Numbered from the stretch's first letter, positions 1 to 13,420 are shown. The stretch: DNA of 64,000 bases from Campylorhamphus procurvoides (GCA_013396655.1 WBMV01000457.1:124001-188000); one strand, 5' to 3'. Translations and numbers: made by a program. Notes: generated by a model not told the origin, from the letters alone.

Positions 1-409
1 AGTTCCCCTGATACTACCCAAAAGGATCTGCATATGGGTATTAAAAGCTTACTTTTTCATCCATCTTATAATATTTATTTTTCACCAGGGGAATTTTTCA
101 AACATCTTCAATACCACAGTGATAACCTTGTCAGTTGTCCTGTGGCAATGGATTGTATTAAAATTTAAAAAACTCCATGAAAAAGCATGTGTTCTAAAAT
201 TGCTTCTCATCTTCATAAGTTACATTTTAAATAATGTCCCTGGTGAACACATACAACTGCGACTTTATAGTTTGTTATTATTTTGAATTCTTGGGGGTAA
301 ATCTGAGGATAGGTGTTTGTGTCCCTTAAAGACATACTGCCATTGATCATATTTAAGTGTTGTTGCTGTTTTTGTGCTTCAGTAATTCATTCTCCTTTAT
401 TTGGTAAAG

Positions 410-3400
410 CCTCGCAGTGAGAGAATTTCTTTGTCTGGATGATCCTCCGGGTCCTTTTGACAGTCTAGAAGAGAGCAGGGTAAGTGCTAAGTAATAGGAT
501 AAAAACAGAATACAAAAGGCAGTTCTTGTTAGAATGCTGTAAGATCTGTTGAATGGTATTGAATCAAGCACTTCTGTTTCTGTTCTTTCACAAAAATTCC
601 AAAAGGATGTCCTTCTAAAACAGGCCCAGTCTGATTGTTGCTGCATACTGATCATCTTTGACTGTGGTACTTCATCCCTATCCCAAAATAGGTCATCTTT
701 CTTTTGGTTTTTTGCAAGCCATGCATGCAGTGTTTTTTTTTAAGGCAACTACTTGTATGAGGGAACTATTGAATATAAGGAGAGATTTTATAAGTTTGCA
801 TTCAGCACATTGTTATGATGCTTATGCCTTGGACTTCAGATCTTGCAGTGAAATGTTTCTTGATAAAAATCAGAATCATAAAATGGTTTGGGTTGGAAGA
901 GACTTTAACGATCATCTAGTTCCAACTCCCCTGTCTTGGGAAGTAACACATTTCCATGTAATGAAAGGATTAATCCTGACCACCAAAAATAAGTGTTCTT
1001 GCAGAAAATTAAGTAGTGTCAAGTAGTATTGTAAAACAGCAGCCTTGCAACATGCATATGAGCACATTGAACAAATAATAGTGTGTGCTGCAGCCTATTT
1101 TATTAGACGTAAATTTCACTGGTACGCAGAGCAGTATTGAGTCTGTCTAGAAGAGATGATCTTAGTTTTCTTGCTTTATAGGATAACAATGTTTTGTTAG
1201 TCTTGTAGAAATTATGAATATTAAGTGATGCTCCTTCAGCCAAATTTATATTTACCAGTTTGTTTTGCATGTAAGTAGGAGTGCCTTGGCTCTTGTTACA
1301 TTGCTCTGTGTGTGTGAAGGAATTGGTATGGGTTTTTTCCATAAACTCCTATTTGATTTCTGTATGATCACTTTTCATTGTTGCTATTCAAGATGACAAA
1401 AAATGTTTAAAATTACTGTAATTATTAACATAATTAGGAAACTTAGCTGTCATCTTCATTGAAATTTTGATCATGCATACTGTGAAGTCTAAAATAGCTG
1501 TGCTGTTGTAGTTTTGGCTGTTAACCATTTCTGTTAAGTTGTTAGGGAAACTATCAAAATTCTGCTCTCCAAGGAGTGCTCCACCTTATTCCAGAGCAAT
1601 TAAGGTTGGAAGGGAGCTCTTGACATCATCTAGTCCAACCCTCCTGCTCAAGTAAGGTCAGCTACTGCAGGTTGCCCAGGACCATGTCCAGTCAGGTTTT
1701 CAGTATTCTATACAGAAGACTTCACAGCTCCTCCGTGCAGCCAGCTCCAGTTTTTCATCACCATCACAGTAAAAAAGTGTTTTCCTGTGTTCAGATTGAA
1801 TTTCCTGGGGTTTAATTTCTATTGATTGTCTCTTGTCCTGTCGGTGGGCACCACTGAAAAGTATCTGTCTCCTTCAGTACCTCCCATCAGGTATTTTTAC
1901 CCATGGATAAGATCACTCCAAGCCTTCTCTTCTCCAGACTGACGTCTCTCAGCTCTCTCTTCCTTTTATCACATGAAAGATGTTCAAGCCTGTTAATTAT
2001 CTTTTATTATATTTGAATCATGAGACCTGTTGTTCTGGTGGACAAGCCAGCTCCCTTAGCACCCACAGGTACAATCTGTCAGGCCTCAGAGACTTATATG
2101 CATGTACAAGCTGTTTAAGTGCTCCCTAGCCTGGTCCTTCTCCACTGGGGGTAAATTTGTCATACCCCTCTAGTTGCAGAGGTCTGGAATTACTGAAGGC
2201 AGGTCCTTGCCTATCAGGACAAGTGGTCTGTGGTTTCCCTCATCTTCCTTTTGTTGACTATGTACTTGTAGAACCCTGTCTTGTTTTCTTATTTCCTTTC
2301 ACATGCCTTGCCAGATTCAGCTCCAGGTTGTCCTTCACATCCTTAACCCTGTCCCTGTAAGATCAGGCAGCAACCTCAGATTCCTCCTGGGTCACCTCTC
2401 TATGCTTCTACCCCTGGTACACTTCCTTTTTATGTCTGAGTTCAGTCAACAAAAGCACTAAGGTTCACATCCTTATTCATGGAGTTAATTTTTAAAAGTA
2501 TCTTAAAAGTTACTTCTGTTTTGCCTTAATATTGTCATACAAAGCATTGCAGAAAAAATTCTTCTATTACTGTTTTCCTGATAATGAAAAATAAGGATAT
2601 CGTCTATTTGTTTTATGTTTGTTCTATTATTCCAGTTCCAAAAGGACTTGCCAAAACAGATTTATCTTTCTGGGGGGAGTGGTACAGGTACATCCTCCAT
2701 TAGAAGCTAACTAGGCCTTACAGAAATTTAACCACAGAAAAGTAGACAAAATATTCACTAAAGCAGTCTTTTCTTTATTCTTGGTAGTTGTTTGCACAGA
2801 TCCTTTCCCAGCCATCTGTGTTTCATGATCCACTGAAGAAGGAAGCAAAGCTGTCTTCCAGCTGGCCTAGTTTTGTTGCCCTTTCAGAACTACAGGGAAA
2901 ATTGGTCCAACCTGGGTGTTAGAACTGGTCCAGACTCCAGATGTCTAGCTCTTTCAAGAGCAAAATATCTCATTAAACACTGTTCCCTTTCTCAGCTTTG
3001 GTTCACCTTTCTACTATTACAGCATCCTTCAGAATATGTTGATGTTGTCTTACCATGTTGTGACCATTAACTTCCTTGGGCAGCTGATGCCCAGACTGCA
3101 GCCAGAGATGAGTTTTTCCAAAAGGCTTTGTCAGTTCTCATACAGAGCAGTGAAACAGTTTACAACACTTAGCAATATTTTTAGCTATTTTGTGAATAAG
3201 GAAATTTTCATGTGGAGAAATCTAAAGGTAGAAATAATATAACTTTATTATATTTGTAAGGAAATAATGGCCAGTTTTCAGCTAGGGACCAACAACTCTT
3301 GAATATTTTTACAAAATACAGTAAAATTTATTTAATTGGCTAAAACAATTACTGCAAATGCTGTGTGAAGAGTGAATTGCGTGCCACATGTTCTTGGCTC

Positions 3401-6400
3401 TAGCAGACATGAATAAAACTGTGATTTAACTGACTGGTCTTCAGTGCCTGTCAACAAAGATAAATTTGCTATCTGAGTCAATAAAATAAATTAAAATTCA
3501 GTGCAAAAATAGTTATCGGTTTGAAAAGCTCTGCATTTGTTTGAGTTGTATAATTACAGGAAAACTTAACATTTTAAAGATGATGAGTCTGCTTCAATTA
3601 AAGCCAAGGATAGTACCTTGATGTTTGTAGCTTGTTTTAAAACTTTAGGAAAACTGTCTCAGCACCATTGTTCTTAACTGAGCTCGTATAAAATGTGTAC
3701 ATTTGGTGGACTCTGAATTAGTGGTTAGTTGCAGGTAATGTTAAGCCAAGAAAGCCTCCCACATGGGATTCTTACTTATTGAGAACATGTAAATAATTAA
3801 ATCAGAATTGCACAGTCCTGTTGTGAGCCTTGTGCTTTCCCATAATAGATGAGCAGGCTCTGCCAACACTTCTGTCACTTCCTGCATTCAGTGGAGGTTG
3901 CATTAAACACTGGCTCATCACATTGAGTTTTGAGATTGCTCACTGTCAAACCCACTGGGGTGTACCATAAATACACGTCATGCTCAGCAGAGGAGCATGG
4001 CATACTTGTCATGGCTGAGTAGTTGGTGTTCACAGCATCCCATTGAACTTTTTCCAAATGTTTTTGCGTTGGTCGTCTGACTGTCATGATTTCATAGTTG
4101 CAACAGGTGTTTGGTACAGAGCTGTACAGCTTTGTCTTTATCCTGGGTGACAAATGTACTTAATCCAAATATTCTTTGGATTGTGGGAAAAGTTAGGTAC
4201 TTTGAAATTGATCTCTAAGTCATGTGGAAACAAAGCTTTATGAGGAGAAAAGGGAGCAGGGAGTTCAGCTTACATAGGCAGAAAGCTTCAAAATCAGGGA
4301 GTACTTTTCTAAAGTTTCTCTAGTTTTGTGAGACAAACGCTGTGATAAAGTATTTGCATTGCAGCTTATCATAATAAATTCATTGTTCAACAAAAAGCAG
4401 AATTATTTTATTAAAGACAGAACTTTTTTTAAAATTTACATAGCTTTTTATAATAATCAGCCTGAAGAAAAGCAGCTACAATTCTGTTACAGGTTGAGAT
4501 TTCTAAAAAAAAAATCAATAAAGGCAGTCTATTGAAGTTAAATTGAAGATGGTCTTAAATTTGTCTTTTAGGCTTTCTGTGAAACTCTGGAGGAAACAAA
4601 TTATCGCCTACAAAAAGAACTCCTTGAAAAACAAAGGGAAGTTGAATCACTGAAGAAATTGCTAAGTGAAAAGCAACTTCATATAGATGCTGTTGAAAGA
4701 AGAATTAGGTATGTAGAAATTTTATGCAGTTTAGGAGTTCATCTCCATTAAAGCATTTTCTCTGTCTAGTTACAAGCACCAACTTTAGATATATTCTTGG
4801 AAAACATTTTCTCTACGTAACCACCCACAAATCAATATTTTCAGTAAGCTCTTTCTCGTATGCTGGCTGAAAGCTAGTTAGTACAAATGACTGAGAAACT
4901 TGTCCCATCTTTTCCCTGTAAAATAACTTGGATTTGTTTCCTAATCCTTTAAGTCCTTTAAAGATAGATCAAGATTCTGCTCTGCTTTCAAAATGTTGAA
5001 AACATGAAATGCCCTGCTAGAGATGAGTGGAAAAAATTGCTCTGAGTTACAAAATTCTGCCTGTACTCAAAGTTTTGACAGAGCATAGTGATCAAGCAAT
5101 TATATGTCTATATTAATGTTGTTAACTTTGTTCTGAATTGTCAGGCATGATGCTGAAGATGCTTAAATAGCACTGGAGATTGTCTATTTAAACCCAAAGA
5201 AAAAACAAGGGAGTCTTATTGTGTTTGTTTGCTAAATTCTATAGCAGTGGTAGGGGAGTTGATGTTCTGCTATTCAGTGTACCACTAGAGCTGCTGAGTC
5301 AGTCATTGCAGCATATCCTTAGCAAAAGAGTAAATTCCTGTGGTCCCACTAGAACTTTGTAGAATCAAAGATTGTTTGGGTTGGAAGGTGCCTTAAAGAT
5401 TATGTAGTTACAACCACCCTGCTCTCGGAAGGGATGCCACATGCTAGACCAGGTTGCTCAACCTGGCCTTGAACATTTCCAAGGATGGGGCATCCACAAC
5501 CTTGCTGGGCAACCTTTTCCAGTTGGCATCTTCCTACCTTCACAGGAAATAATCTCTTCCTAATAGTAAAGAATTTCTTCTTCATAATGAGATCAGATGA
5601 AAAACCATTCCCTCTGTGTGTGTGTGCACGTGTGTATGACCAGGGGCAGTGACATATCTAAAAAAAAAAAGAAAACCAACTAATTTTATTTTAACACTGC
5701 CTGGGTTATAGAATCTGACATATCCAGGTTGACTAACAAATCACATTTTATAAGTTTCAAGTGAACTATAATTGGAAAAGATTTAAATGGAGTTGTGGTT
5801 TATTGAGAATTCTGATCAGAATACCATATTCAGTTTGTTGCTTATTTCTGAAGGCAAGTAATTACATTTGGAAGATGCTTTCCTGGTTTGATGAGAGAGT
5901 TATGACATGCTGCTGGCTTAAATAGAGAAATAATCAATAAAAATTAAATAACTTGCATTTGGCTAAAACATAATGATAGGAAATTCTGTGTGACTAAAAA
6001 TAAGAAGGTATGAATAGCAAAAAGGGATTTTATTTTTTAGTGCTTTCCCTGAAGACAGGTAGATAATGTTTTCTTAAATACAGAAACACCCTGCCAGTTT
6101 TGCAGACATATAAAATTATTGAAAGTCAGCCAAGCAGTATCTGAACACTTAATGGAAAATAACTCCTGTGACATATAGTTGTAAAAATTACCAAGTAAAC
6201 TTGTGATCTTGTTTAAGAACTTAAGCTTGTCTGATGGGGAAGTGAACCCAAAAGAATAAACCCCTGAGATTAGCTCAGTTGGTTGGAGCATGGTGCTAAT
6301 AATGCCAAGGTTGTGTGTTTGATCCCTGTATGGGCCATTAATTTAAGGGTTGGACTGGATGATCCTTATGGGTCTCTTACAACTCAGAGTATTCTGTGAA

Positions 6401-8306
6401 ATTGTCTTTGGCCTTGTTGGAGTTTTTATCTGATGACCCAACAAGAATTAAGCATCTTATGCCTACACGCTCTAAAGGCCAGGTACCTAAAATGGTATGA
6501 GGTAGAAGGGGATAATTGGACAAGACATGAGACTTTTAGGCCTTCATATGTTGCTGGATTTGACCCAGACATAGGCCAATAATCATGTTAGAGAATACTG
6601 ATGAGGTGTTACTTAAAATGCATGCATTAAAATAAACCAATAGAAACAGTAGTTAGAGTAATTTTAAAAGGGGGTGAAATATAGTAGTATCAATTTCAAT
6701 ACAAAATAGGTCACAAACTTTTATTTCCAATTCAAGTCACAGCTTTCAGTTCTAAATTGATGTATGTTTTCCACACAGAGCAATGCTTCGGAAAAAAAAA
6801 AATTTCCTTGGTGATTTTATATGACCATATTCCCATTTATATCCAGGCTGGGCAAACTATTATCTTGTGCTGCCATTAAGAAAAAAATTACCTGTCTCGT
6901 TATCATTAATGGAAAAACATACTGTTCTGAAACTTGAATACGTGACTTTGTAAAGTTACAGTGAAAAACTTGAAAAACCATTGAAGAAATCTTTTTATCA
7001 TCCTGCCTGTTTTCCTTCTGACTGTGTTTTGGTTATAATTCTTCCGCCAATTAGACAAGATGTGTGTGCCTTAGATCTTCTGTTTGTAATTTTTTACCTG
7101 AAGTCATACGCACTCCTTAGAGGCTTGAATTTTGTAAAGTTACCAAATTGTGATGCAACCAGAGAATCACAGAATGGCCTGGGTTAGAAAGGACCTTAAA
7201 GATCATCCAAATCCAATCCCCCAGCCAAAGACACGGACACCTTATACTAGACCAGGTTGCTCAGAGCGCTATTCCACAGGGCCTTGAATATTTCCAGGGA
7301 TGAGGCATCCACCACTTCTCTGAGCAACCTATTCCAGTGCCTCACCACCCTGACAGTAAAGAATTTCTTCCTAATATCTAATCTAAACCTACTGTCTTTC
7401 AGTGTCCTGTCACTACATGCCCTTGCAAATAGTCTCCCTCTTGTAGGCTCCCTTCAGATACTGGAAGGCTACAATTAAGTCACCCTGAAGCCTTTTCTTT
7501 TCCAGGCAAAACAATCTCAATTCTCTCAGCCTTTCCTCATAGAAGAGGTGCTTCATCCCTCTACTTGTCTTGGTGGCCCAGAGATTCAGAGGACTGACTG
7601 AAGTTCAGGAATAAGCAGCTGGAGCAAATAAACTGTTTAAATAGCTACCCAGTGCAGGCCCTGCCTGTCTGTAATAGTAAGAGAAAATGAGCATGTAGGA
7701 GTGAGAGTGAGAGGTTCCCAGAAACTGCAAACGTTGAAGTGAAACCAACAGTTCTTCAGTGTTTAATGTTTTCTGTATGGATTGGTGGTACTCTGTTCTT
7801 ATCTGTTGTAGGGATTTATCTTTAGGAAAAATGACTCGCCAAATGTCAGGAGAAGAAAGTGAGTGCAGTGGCGAGGTGGAATCTTCTGCAGTAGAAGCAG
7901 ACCAGGGTACCCTGGGTGAGGACAGCTGGTAAATACTATTACTTTATTTATATTTTAGTTATTCTTAAAGTATGTTTTTTAAACTGTTTAGTCTTGCATA
8001 AATCCTACTCAGCTGAGGAATTCAGCATTTTATTGTACACCTCTGCTGCATAAAGGCCCTCAGGATTAGATAATTTTAGATCTGGAATAAGCGATAAATT
8101 GGAAAAGCATTGTAGATGTTTTATGGATTTTCTGCATAAAATGACCATGGCGAATCATACTAGTTTCTGTTTGACAAAGCTTATTGATCTGTCATTGCAG
8201 CTCAGACAAAGAGAACCATGAGCCATGCTGGAGTGGCTCTTTGGCTGGAAATTCTGTCCCAGACATTGAGGTCGCTGAAGTAGCATATACTGCGGATGAA
8301 GAATAG
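410..8306 (+). CDS. SNX16: Sorting nexin 16, C-terminal part (partial; upstream exons lie left of the window)
   Basis: Visible CDS is join(410..479, 4572..4708, 7812..7928, 8201..8306), about 142 residues, stop TAG at 8304-8306. All junctions keep frame (phases 0, 2, 2) with GT-AG borders. The first visible exon encodes the end of the PX region ([16 protein letters not shown]); the second is a charged heptad-like coiled coil (starts [16 protein letters not shown]); the third is a variable Ser/Glu-rich linker; the last ends in the acidic tail [14 protein letters not shown]. This matches the C-terminus of vertebrate SNX16 as I recall it. The family binds PI3P through its PX domain (not in the window), self-associates through the coiled coil and acts in early-to-late endosome traffic. 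Introns of 4.1 and 3.1 kb hold CR1 fragments and a SINE; the last intron is only 272 bp. The acceptor at 408-409 has a weak pyrimidine tract, so that exon start rests mainly on homology. Confidence 0.95.
872..945 (-). repeat. CR1 LINE 3'-end fragment
   Basis: Short segment with the antisense CR1 3' signature: a degraded AGAATCATAAAATGG block followed by GGTTTGGGTTGGAAGAGACT and then the usual downstream consensus words. Lies in an SNX16 intron, with the LINE opposite to the gene. Confidence 0.8.
1593..1995 (-). repeat. CR1 LINE 3' fragment (diverged)
   Basis: Antisense CR1 order is recognisable: TTAAGGTTGGAAGGGA, then a CATCATCTAGTCCAACCC block, a CATCACAGTAAAAAAGTG block near 1763, then TTCTCTTCTCCAGACTGA near 1925. 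Divergence is high, so it is an old copy. The neighbouring piece at 2060-2450 may belong to the same insertion. Confidence 0.75.
2060..2450 (-). repeat. CR1 LINE internal (ORF2-region) fragment
   Basis: Matches the antisense of the CR1 ORF2 interior, for example the block around 2259-2330 (GACTATGTACTTGTAGAACC, then a CTTGCCAGATTCAGCTCC stretch). It lies on the 5' side of the 3'-end fragment at 1593-1995 in the same orientation, so the two are plausibly one insertion with an internal deletion of the intervening ORF2 segment. Confidence 0.6.
5361..5585 (-). repeat. CR1 LINE 3' fragment
   Basis: Clear antisense CR1: GTAGAATCAAAGATTG then TTTGGGTTGGAAGGTGCC, CTAGACCAGGTTGCTCAACC near 5444, GGCATCCACAACCTTGCTGG near 5489 and TAGTAAAGAATTTCTTC at its end. 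In the SNX16 intron 4709-7811. Confidence 0.9.
6262..6402 (+). repeat. tRNA-Ile-headed, CR1-tailed SINE (TguSINE-like)
   Basis: Positions 6263-6337 are a decayed tRNA-Ile(AAT) copy. The A box TTAGCTCAGTTGG (6270-6282), an anticodon region GTGCTAATAATGCC (6293-6306) and the B box GTTTGATCCC (6317-6326) are all visible. It is followed not by a CCA or T-tail but by a CR1 3'-end-like segment (TTGGACTGGATGATCC, then TTACAACTCAGAGTATTCTGTGA). A tRNA-Ile head joined to a CR1 tail is the described structure of zebra finch TguSINE1 elements, which are mobilised by CR1 reverse transcriptase. It sits sense-oriented in an SNX16 intron. It is a retroposon, not a tRNA gene. Confidence 0.88.
7165..7578 (-). 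repeat. CR1 LINE 3' fragment, about 410 bp
   Basis: Well-preserved antisense CR1: GAGAATCACAGAATGGCCTG, CTAGACCAGGTTGCTCAGAG near 7247, AAAGAATTTCTTCCTAATAT near 7358, CACTACATGCCCTTGCAAAT near 7411 and a CTCAGCCTTTCCTCATAGAA block near 7527. It ends about 230 bp before an SNX16 coding exon. Confidence 0.92.
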
Positions 8307-10030
8307 ATGAGCAGCAGCCACTGTTACCTGGCAAAGGTTCACATTTGGGATGTGTCTGCGGGTAGGAGCATAGAGTAGCTGTGAAAAAAATTTACAGCAA
8401 AGAGCAAGAATGCACATATTGAATGTTTACATAAATCCTTACAAATTATAAATGTAAGAAATATACCCAGTGCTGCTTTGATTTCAGTTTTTATCTAGCC
8501 TTTATATATTTAATATATTGAAGTCTAATAAGGGCTAAAATCAGCTAAAGTTTAGATAGCGTACATACACAATTTGGCTGACTTTCCAAGCGGAATGACA
8601 AGTTTCACACTAAAGCACCAAACACATCTAACTCGCATGTCATATGCTGCCACTGTTGTGACACATTTGATGTGTTCGTCTGTTTGGTATTTTGTGTTTT
8701 CATATTCCTATAGCCATAAATTAATGCTTGTTGAAGTAAAAATGGACTCATCTGTGTGTAAGAATGGAAAATGTGTTGGTTTTAAATTCTGAAGTTGAAG
8801 AATGTTTGTCTGGAAATTTTAATGCAATGCAATAGGAAAACTTCCAGTACCAAGAGAAAAGTACTTAAGAAATGGGATTATAGTTGGACATTTTAAAACT
8901 GGTCATTTTTCCTGAAGGAACTAATATGAGACCCCCCCCCCCCTCAAAACACTGTGTATTTTCATCCCAAAATAGTATGCTGTAATACTTTTTGTTCAGT
9001 AATGCTGCTTTGAAAATCTGGGATACCTTTGCTATATACCCACATAACAATAAAATCAGTAAGTTTGCCTTTTACTCAAAACACTACCTCTTACCTTCTT
9101 CCTAATGCATTCATGTTTGTTTAAAAATATTCAAGATTATATGGAGGTTATTGAAAGACTTGTAAAGAAGCCATATTTTTTTCCTGCACAGTTCATAACT
9201 AGATTGAATCTAGTTGCAATGTATTTTTGTTTCAATATATCGTACACATGGGAATGTTGGTACCTATGTTGTATAGCCTATTTTTCAAAATGTATTAAGA
9301 CAGGAGATGCACTTTATAATTAAGACTCCATTGTGCCAAGTTCAGTTGGCTAATTGGTTGAGAGAGGGGAGTGGCAGGGAAAGGATTATGTAGTGCCTTT
9401 TTGTATTTTACTTGTTTATTACTGCAGAATTTTGTTACAGTGCTCTGGGTCAGTTCTGTGGAATCTTTGATACAGCTTGTTTCTGTTCTTCACTTATTTA
9501 CTGAAAGTGCCTTGTTTTATTCTGCTTTTCCAATAGGAAGAATGCCGGTTTGTGTTTGTTTTTTTTTCCCTATACCACCCACATCCTTGTTTAATGTTGT
9601 CAATATGCAGTGTCTTTGTGCTGGAGTTTTCAAAGGGAGCTTTGTACTTCAGACTATGCATACAATGACCTTTATGCAGAACTGTATCAACCTTCCTGAT
9701 GAAATAAAACTATGGACAAAACACCTGTCTTCTTTTTTCCATTGTAGAAAAAAGGAAAGCATTTAATGCTTTGTCTAGCAGAAGGATAAAACGCTGTTAG
9801 AAAGAGACATACCTCAGAGATTTCGTACAGTTACTCAGCTTTTGATATGAGTCCTCTTTGTACCAAAAATGGTCTGCATGAAAATGAATGAGAATGCTGT
9901 AACAGACACCAGAAACCTTGCTGTACTTCTGTTGGAGGTTAAAATAAAAAAGGAACTAATCTTTTTTTTATATTCTACATGAATCCTCATAGATGTTGAG
10001 TGAACTCAATAAAGTTTTGACACATTATTG
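8307..10030 (+). other. SNX16: SNX16 3' UTR with several polyadenylation signals
   Basis: No coding exon follows the SNX16 stop. AATAAA hexamers occur at 9049-9054, 9703-9708, 9943-9948 and 10008-10013, suggesting alternative 3' ends; the last is taken as the distal limit. The stretch is AT-rich and free of recognisable repeats, apart from a run of about 13 C at 8931-8943. The choice of end is inferred, not shown by transcript data. Confidence 0.6.
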
Positions 10031-13000
10031 AAAATACATGAAATCTTGTATCAGATGTCACATTTGAAAAGATTGAACCTTTTCTATTAAAAGAGTGGTA
10101 GATTTACAACTATAAATGTTTTTAAAATCTTGAAAAGGTGCTTGAGTCATACATGCTAAGGATTTCTAAAGTACAGCAGGTAGATCTGCAAATCTAGATA
10201 CTAAAGAAAGCATTAATATAATTTACAGTTCAGTCATGAGAGGACAAAGGAATGGAAACTTCAAGGTTTGTAAGATATTTTGCTAATCCAAAATACTTAG
10301 TATCACATGAACAGACATTTTTATTTAGGGAGACCTTGATTTTTAGTTAAATGGAGCTGGAAAATGTGAATTTGTTCTGTAGCCACGTGGTATCACTTCA
10401 CCTATGTTACTGTTTAATGAATGGCTACTCCCTTAAGGGACATGGAGAATTTGAGGTGCATGACCCCATGGTGGCCTTGAACATCTTGCTTATGGTGGAT
10501 TCCAAGTCAGTCCTATACTGATTTTTTTTCTGGTACACTTACTTCTATTCTGGTATTTTCCACCCATTTCCTTCTTTTTTCAGTACCTTCTGGAATTTTA
10601 GTGTGGAAGAAGCCAAGTTTCAGTTATTTCATTTGTAACAATTTGACAGTGGAATTCTGTGCTCTGGACTTTGCACAGGGGAATATTTCGACTGGAATTG
10701 TAACAGAGTGAACTAAATACAAGAATTGCAACTAGTATCACAGTTCTTTTCTGTTATAGGTGATTGTCTTAATAGTTCAGCCAATGGTTTACAATGGGGA
10801 TTTTTCCCCTTAGTTTTAGGTTTTAATACATTTTACCCAGGTTAGTCTTACAAGTGTTTTGCTTTTCTTTAGTACTACATCTTTTAATAATCCTGAAGGA
10901 TTTTTTTTTATCCTCCAAAGCCCTTGCAGTCTGCCCACACCACTTCTCTGCATTTGATTTGTACACTCCTAAATCAATTAAAATGCTGATTAGTATTGAA
11001 TCAAGAATGAGTCCCTTTAAAACTTCCACTCCATATTTTTTCCCACAGTGACAACCATCAGTTCCTGTATCTATAACAGTCCCATTGAACCAGACTGAGG
11101 AAGGGAAGGAAACTGCATCTGCCATTGGTAGGAGAGAGTAGTCTACATGGTGTGCTTCCCAGTGCTCACCTCTTTGTGTTAAGCATCTCTCTTTGTGGGA
11201 GGAAGGGTTTGGGGTGTTAAAGTTGCAGAGAAAAGGGGCAGGGAAAGCTCCTGTTCTAGGTGTGTTTGTCTCAAATTGTTTTTTACTCTCTGCATCTTGT
11301 TAGAGCACTACATAATTCAATTATTTTCTCTCTGTGGATCATATTCCTTCGTTGAAATGTAGCCATGCAGCAGCAGCAATTATCTTGCCAGAAAAAAAAA
11401 ATCATTTCTCATAGTTTTCTATAAGAAATCTTATGTGATTTTGTAGGTTTTATTTGTGTTATAGCAGGTTCTATTACACTCTGGGGGAGGAATTTGGAAG
11501 AGTTATGCTCTGAAGTTGCTGCTGCAATCAGTTTTTTCAAGAAATGTCAGATAACACAAATAAATACTCCCAGGTCACAAATCACCAAGGAAGGGAACAA
11601 TCTTGTAGAAAACACTGTCTTTATGGAACACCAGGTCTTAGGAGTCTTTCTTCCTATCATACTTTCTATATTTCAGTTCTTTGTGCCAGAGAACAGAAGA
11701 TTCAGATTACTAGGTCCAACATTCAAAACTAGGTATGTAGTTTTCCAATAAAATTCAGGATATGTTTTAAGGGATGCTTGGGTAACTGAACTGTATGCTC
11801 ATATCCATGTTTATTTCAATCTGAAGAACTGATAGTGCAGCTGTCTCCAAAAGATGTCTCTTTTAAATAGTTTGGCTGAGCAGTCAGTGTACTGACCAAC
11901 GGAGTTGGTTGTCATTTTCAATGCATAGGATTTTAACCTCCTAGAGGAAAGATGAGAGAATGGAAAAAGCAGAGGAGAAAGGGGATTTTCTTGTCCATAG
12001 TTTACACTTGAGCATTTTTCCCCTTTGAAAGTGAAAATTCATTCACTCATTTGCTGACCAGAATCGTGTCTCCACTAAGTGTTGGTTTCTGTGTTGTGAG
12101 TGGTTGAGGTTCTGTGTTATCATAACCCATCCAGGAACCTCTTCATAAGGTTTCTTCTCGCACAGCACTGGTGTTTCTTTGCCACCTCTTGCTGCACTAA
12201 CCTTCCAAAGTTTGACTTACCTTTTGTTTCTGATGCAACTGGACAGATTTGGAGGAGTGGAAAGGCAGGAAATACACATTCCTTTATGCTAAACTATAAA
12301 AGATTAATGTATTCTTATCTTGTAATAGACATAAATGACAAACACGTCTTCCTTATTTAGACTACTAAAGACTGTTGGCCATATATATCCTGCTGTTACA
12401 AATTAGTCTTCAGTTGCGCTTGAGCGCTAAGCTGGAATACAAAATGTTTCTATTGAGATTTCTCCTTGAGGTGAATTCCGAACCATTCTGGTGGTAGTTC
12501 CAGAGTCAGGAAAAGGCTGTCATGAGACATGTCTAAGCATAACCCCATGTCACGTACAAAGCACCTTTTTTCCTCTGATGGGCACATTTTAAAGCCCTAA
12601 ACTGCAGTTTTAACCAGCATCATCAAGCAATACTGGTGTTGAAGGATCCTGTTTAACAAGGGTTAGGCAGAGTTACACCTGGGCTGCCCAGAGCACAGGC
12701 TATGCACAGGCATGACATTTCCAAGACAAGTGCTTTTGACGATCACAAAGAGGTAACAGGACAGCTGAAGAAGCTCTGTAAATGGCTGAGTCCCCTTTTT
12801 AGTTGGATAAATCAGAAAGCCTCATTTGACAGAGAATTAAAAATTTTAACATGAAGTCTTTCTGCAACAGGACAGCACCTGACACTGAAATTACAGTTCA
12901 GGAAATCTAGCTATGTTCTAACTCAACTAGCAGAGCTTCTCTTCTCTTTGTATACCTTTAATCTCCAACCAACAGGGAGAAAGTAGTCTGTGATGCATGT

Positions 13001-13329
13001 CTTGTGTATGACTCAGATCCTTGCAGTCTTCCTGCCTTTCCCTGTTTATGTGACTTGTGTTTTTTTCTGTCTCATAAAGGATATCAGAGGATCCAGCACA
13101 GGCTGGAATTCTGATACTGCTTGTAAGGATCCCAAACTGCCAGCAGGGTAGCATGGGTCTGGAGAAGGAGGAGGCTTGGAAGTGGGAATGCTGAACTGGA
13201 ATAATACTTTCAGTCCTCGGAAGTGCTGTCACTGCTAGTCAGAGCTGAACCCGTCAGCTTTGGGGACAGGGACATGAGAGAAGGATCATGCCCCACAGCG
13301 CAGGAACCCTCAGTCTGGGTCTTCCTGGC
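10031..13329. other. Intergenic, no gene seen
   Basis: Between the SNX16 3' end and the CHMP4C 3' end, which are convergent. AT-rich unique sequence. Short open frames occur on both strands, but none shows a domain, a splice context or similarity that I recognise. Confidence 0.5.
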
Positions 13330-13420
13330 AGTGGGTGCTGGAGCTCATCTGATCAATGCACTGGCCTAATAAATGGGATTCTGGGGTCAACTCCCAGCTC
13401 TCCCAGGCTGAGTCTCATCT
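13330..13420 (+). repeat. Possible tRNA-derived ancient SINE head (MIR-like)
   Basis: The segment around 13347-13402 has a GCACTGGCCTAATAAATGGG block followed by a TGGGGTCAACTCCCAGCTCT block, resembling the tRNA-related 5' part of MIR/CORE-SINEs with a degraded B box. Only words are matched by eye, so this is tentative. Confidence 0.4.

Noticed and set aside
6263..6337. A tRNA-Ile gene
   Set aside because: Several stem and loop positions are mutated and a CR1 3' tail follows directly, so it is the head of a SINE.
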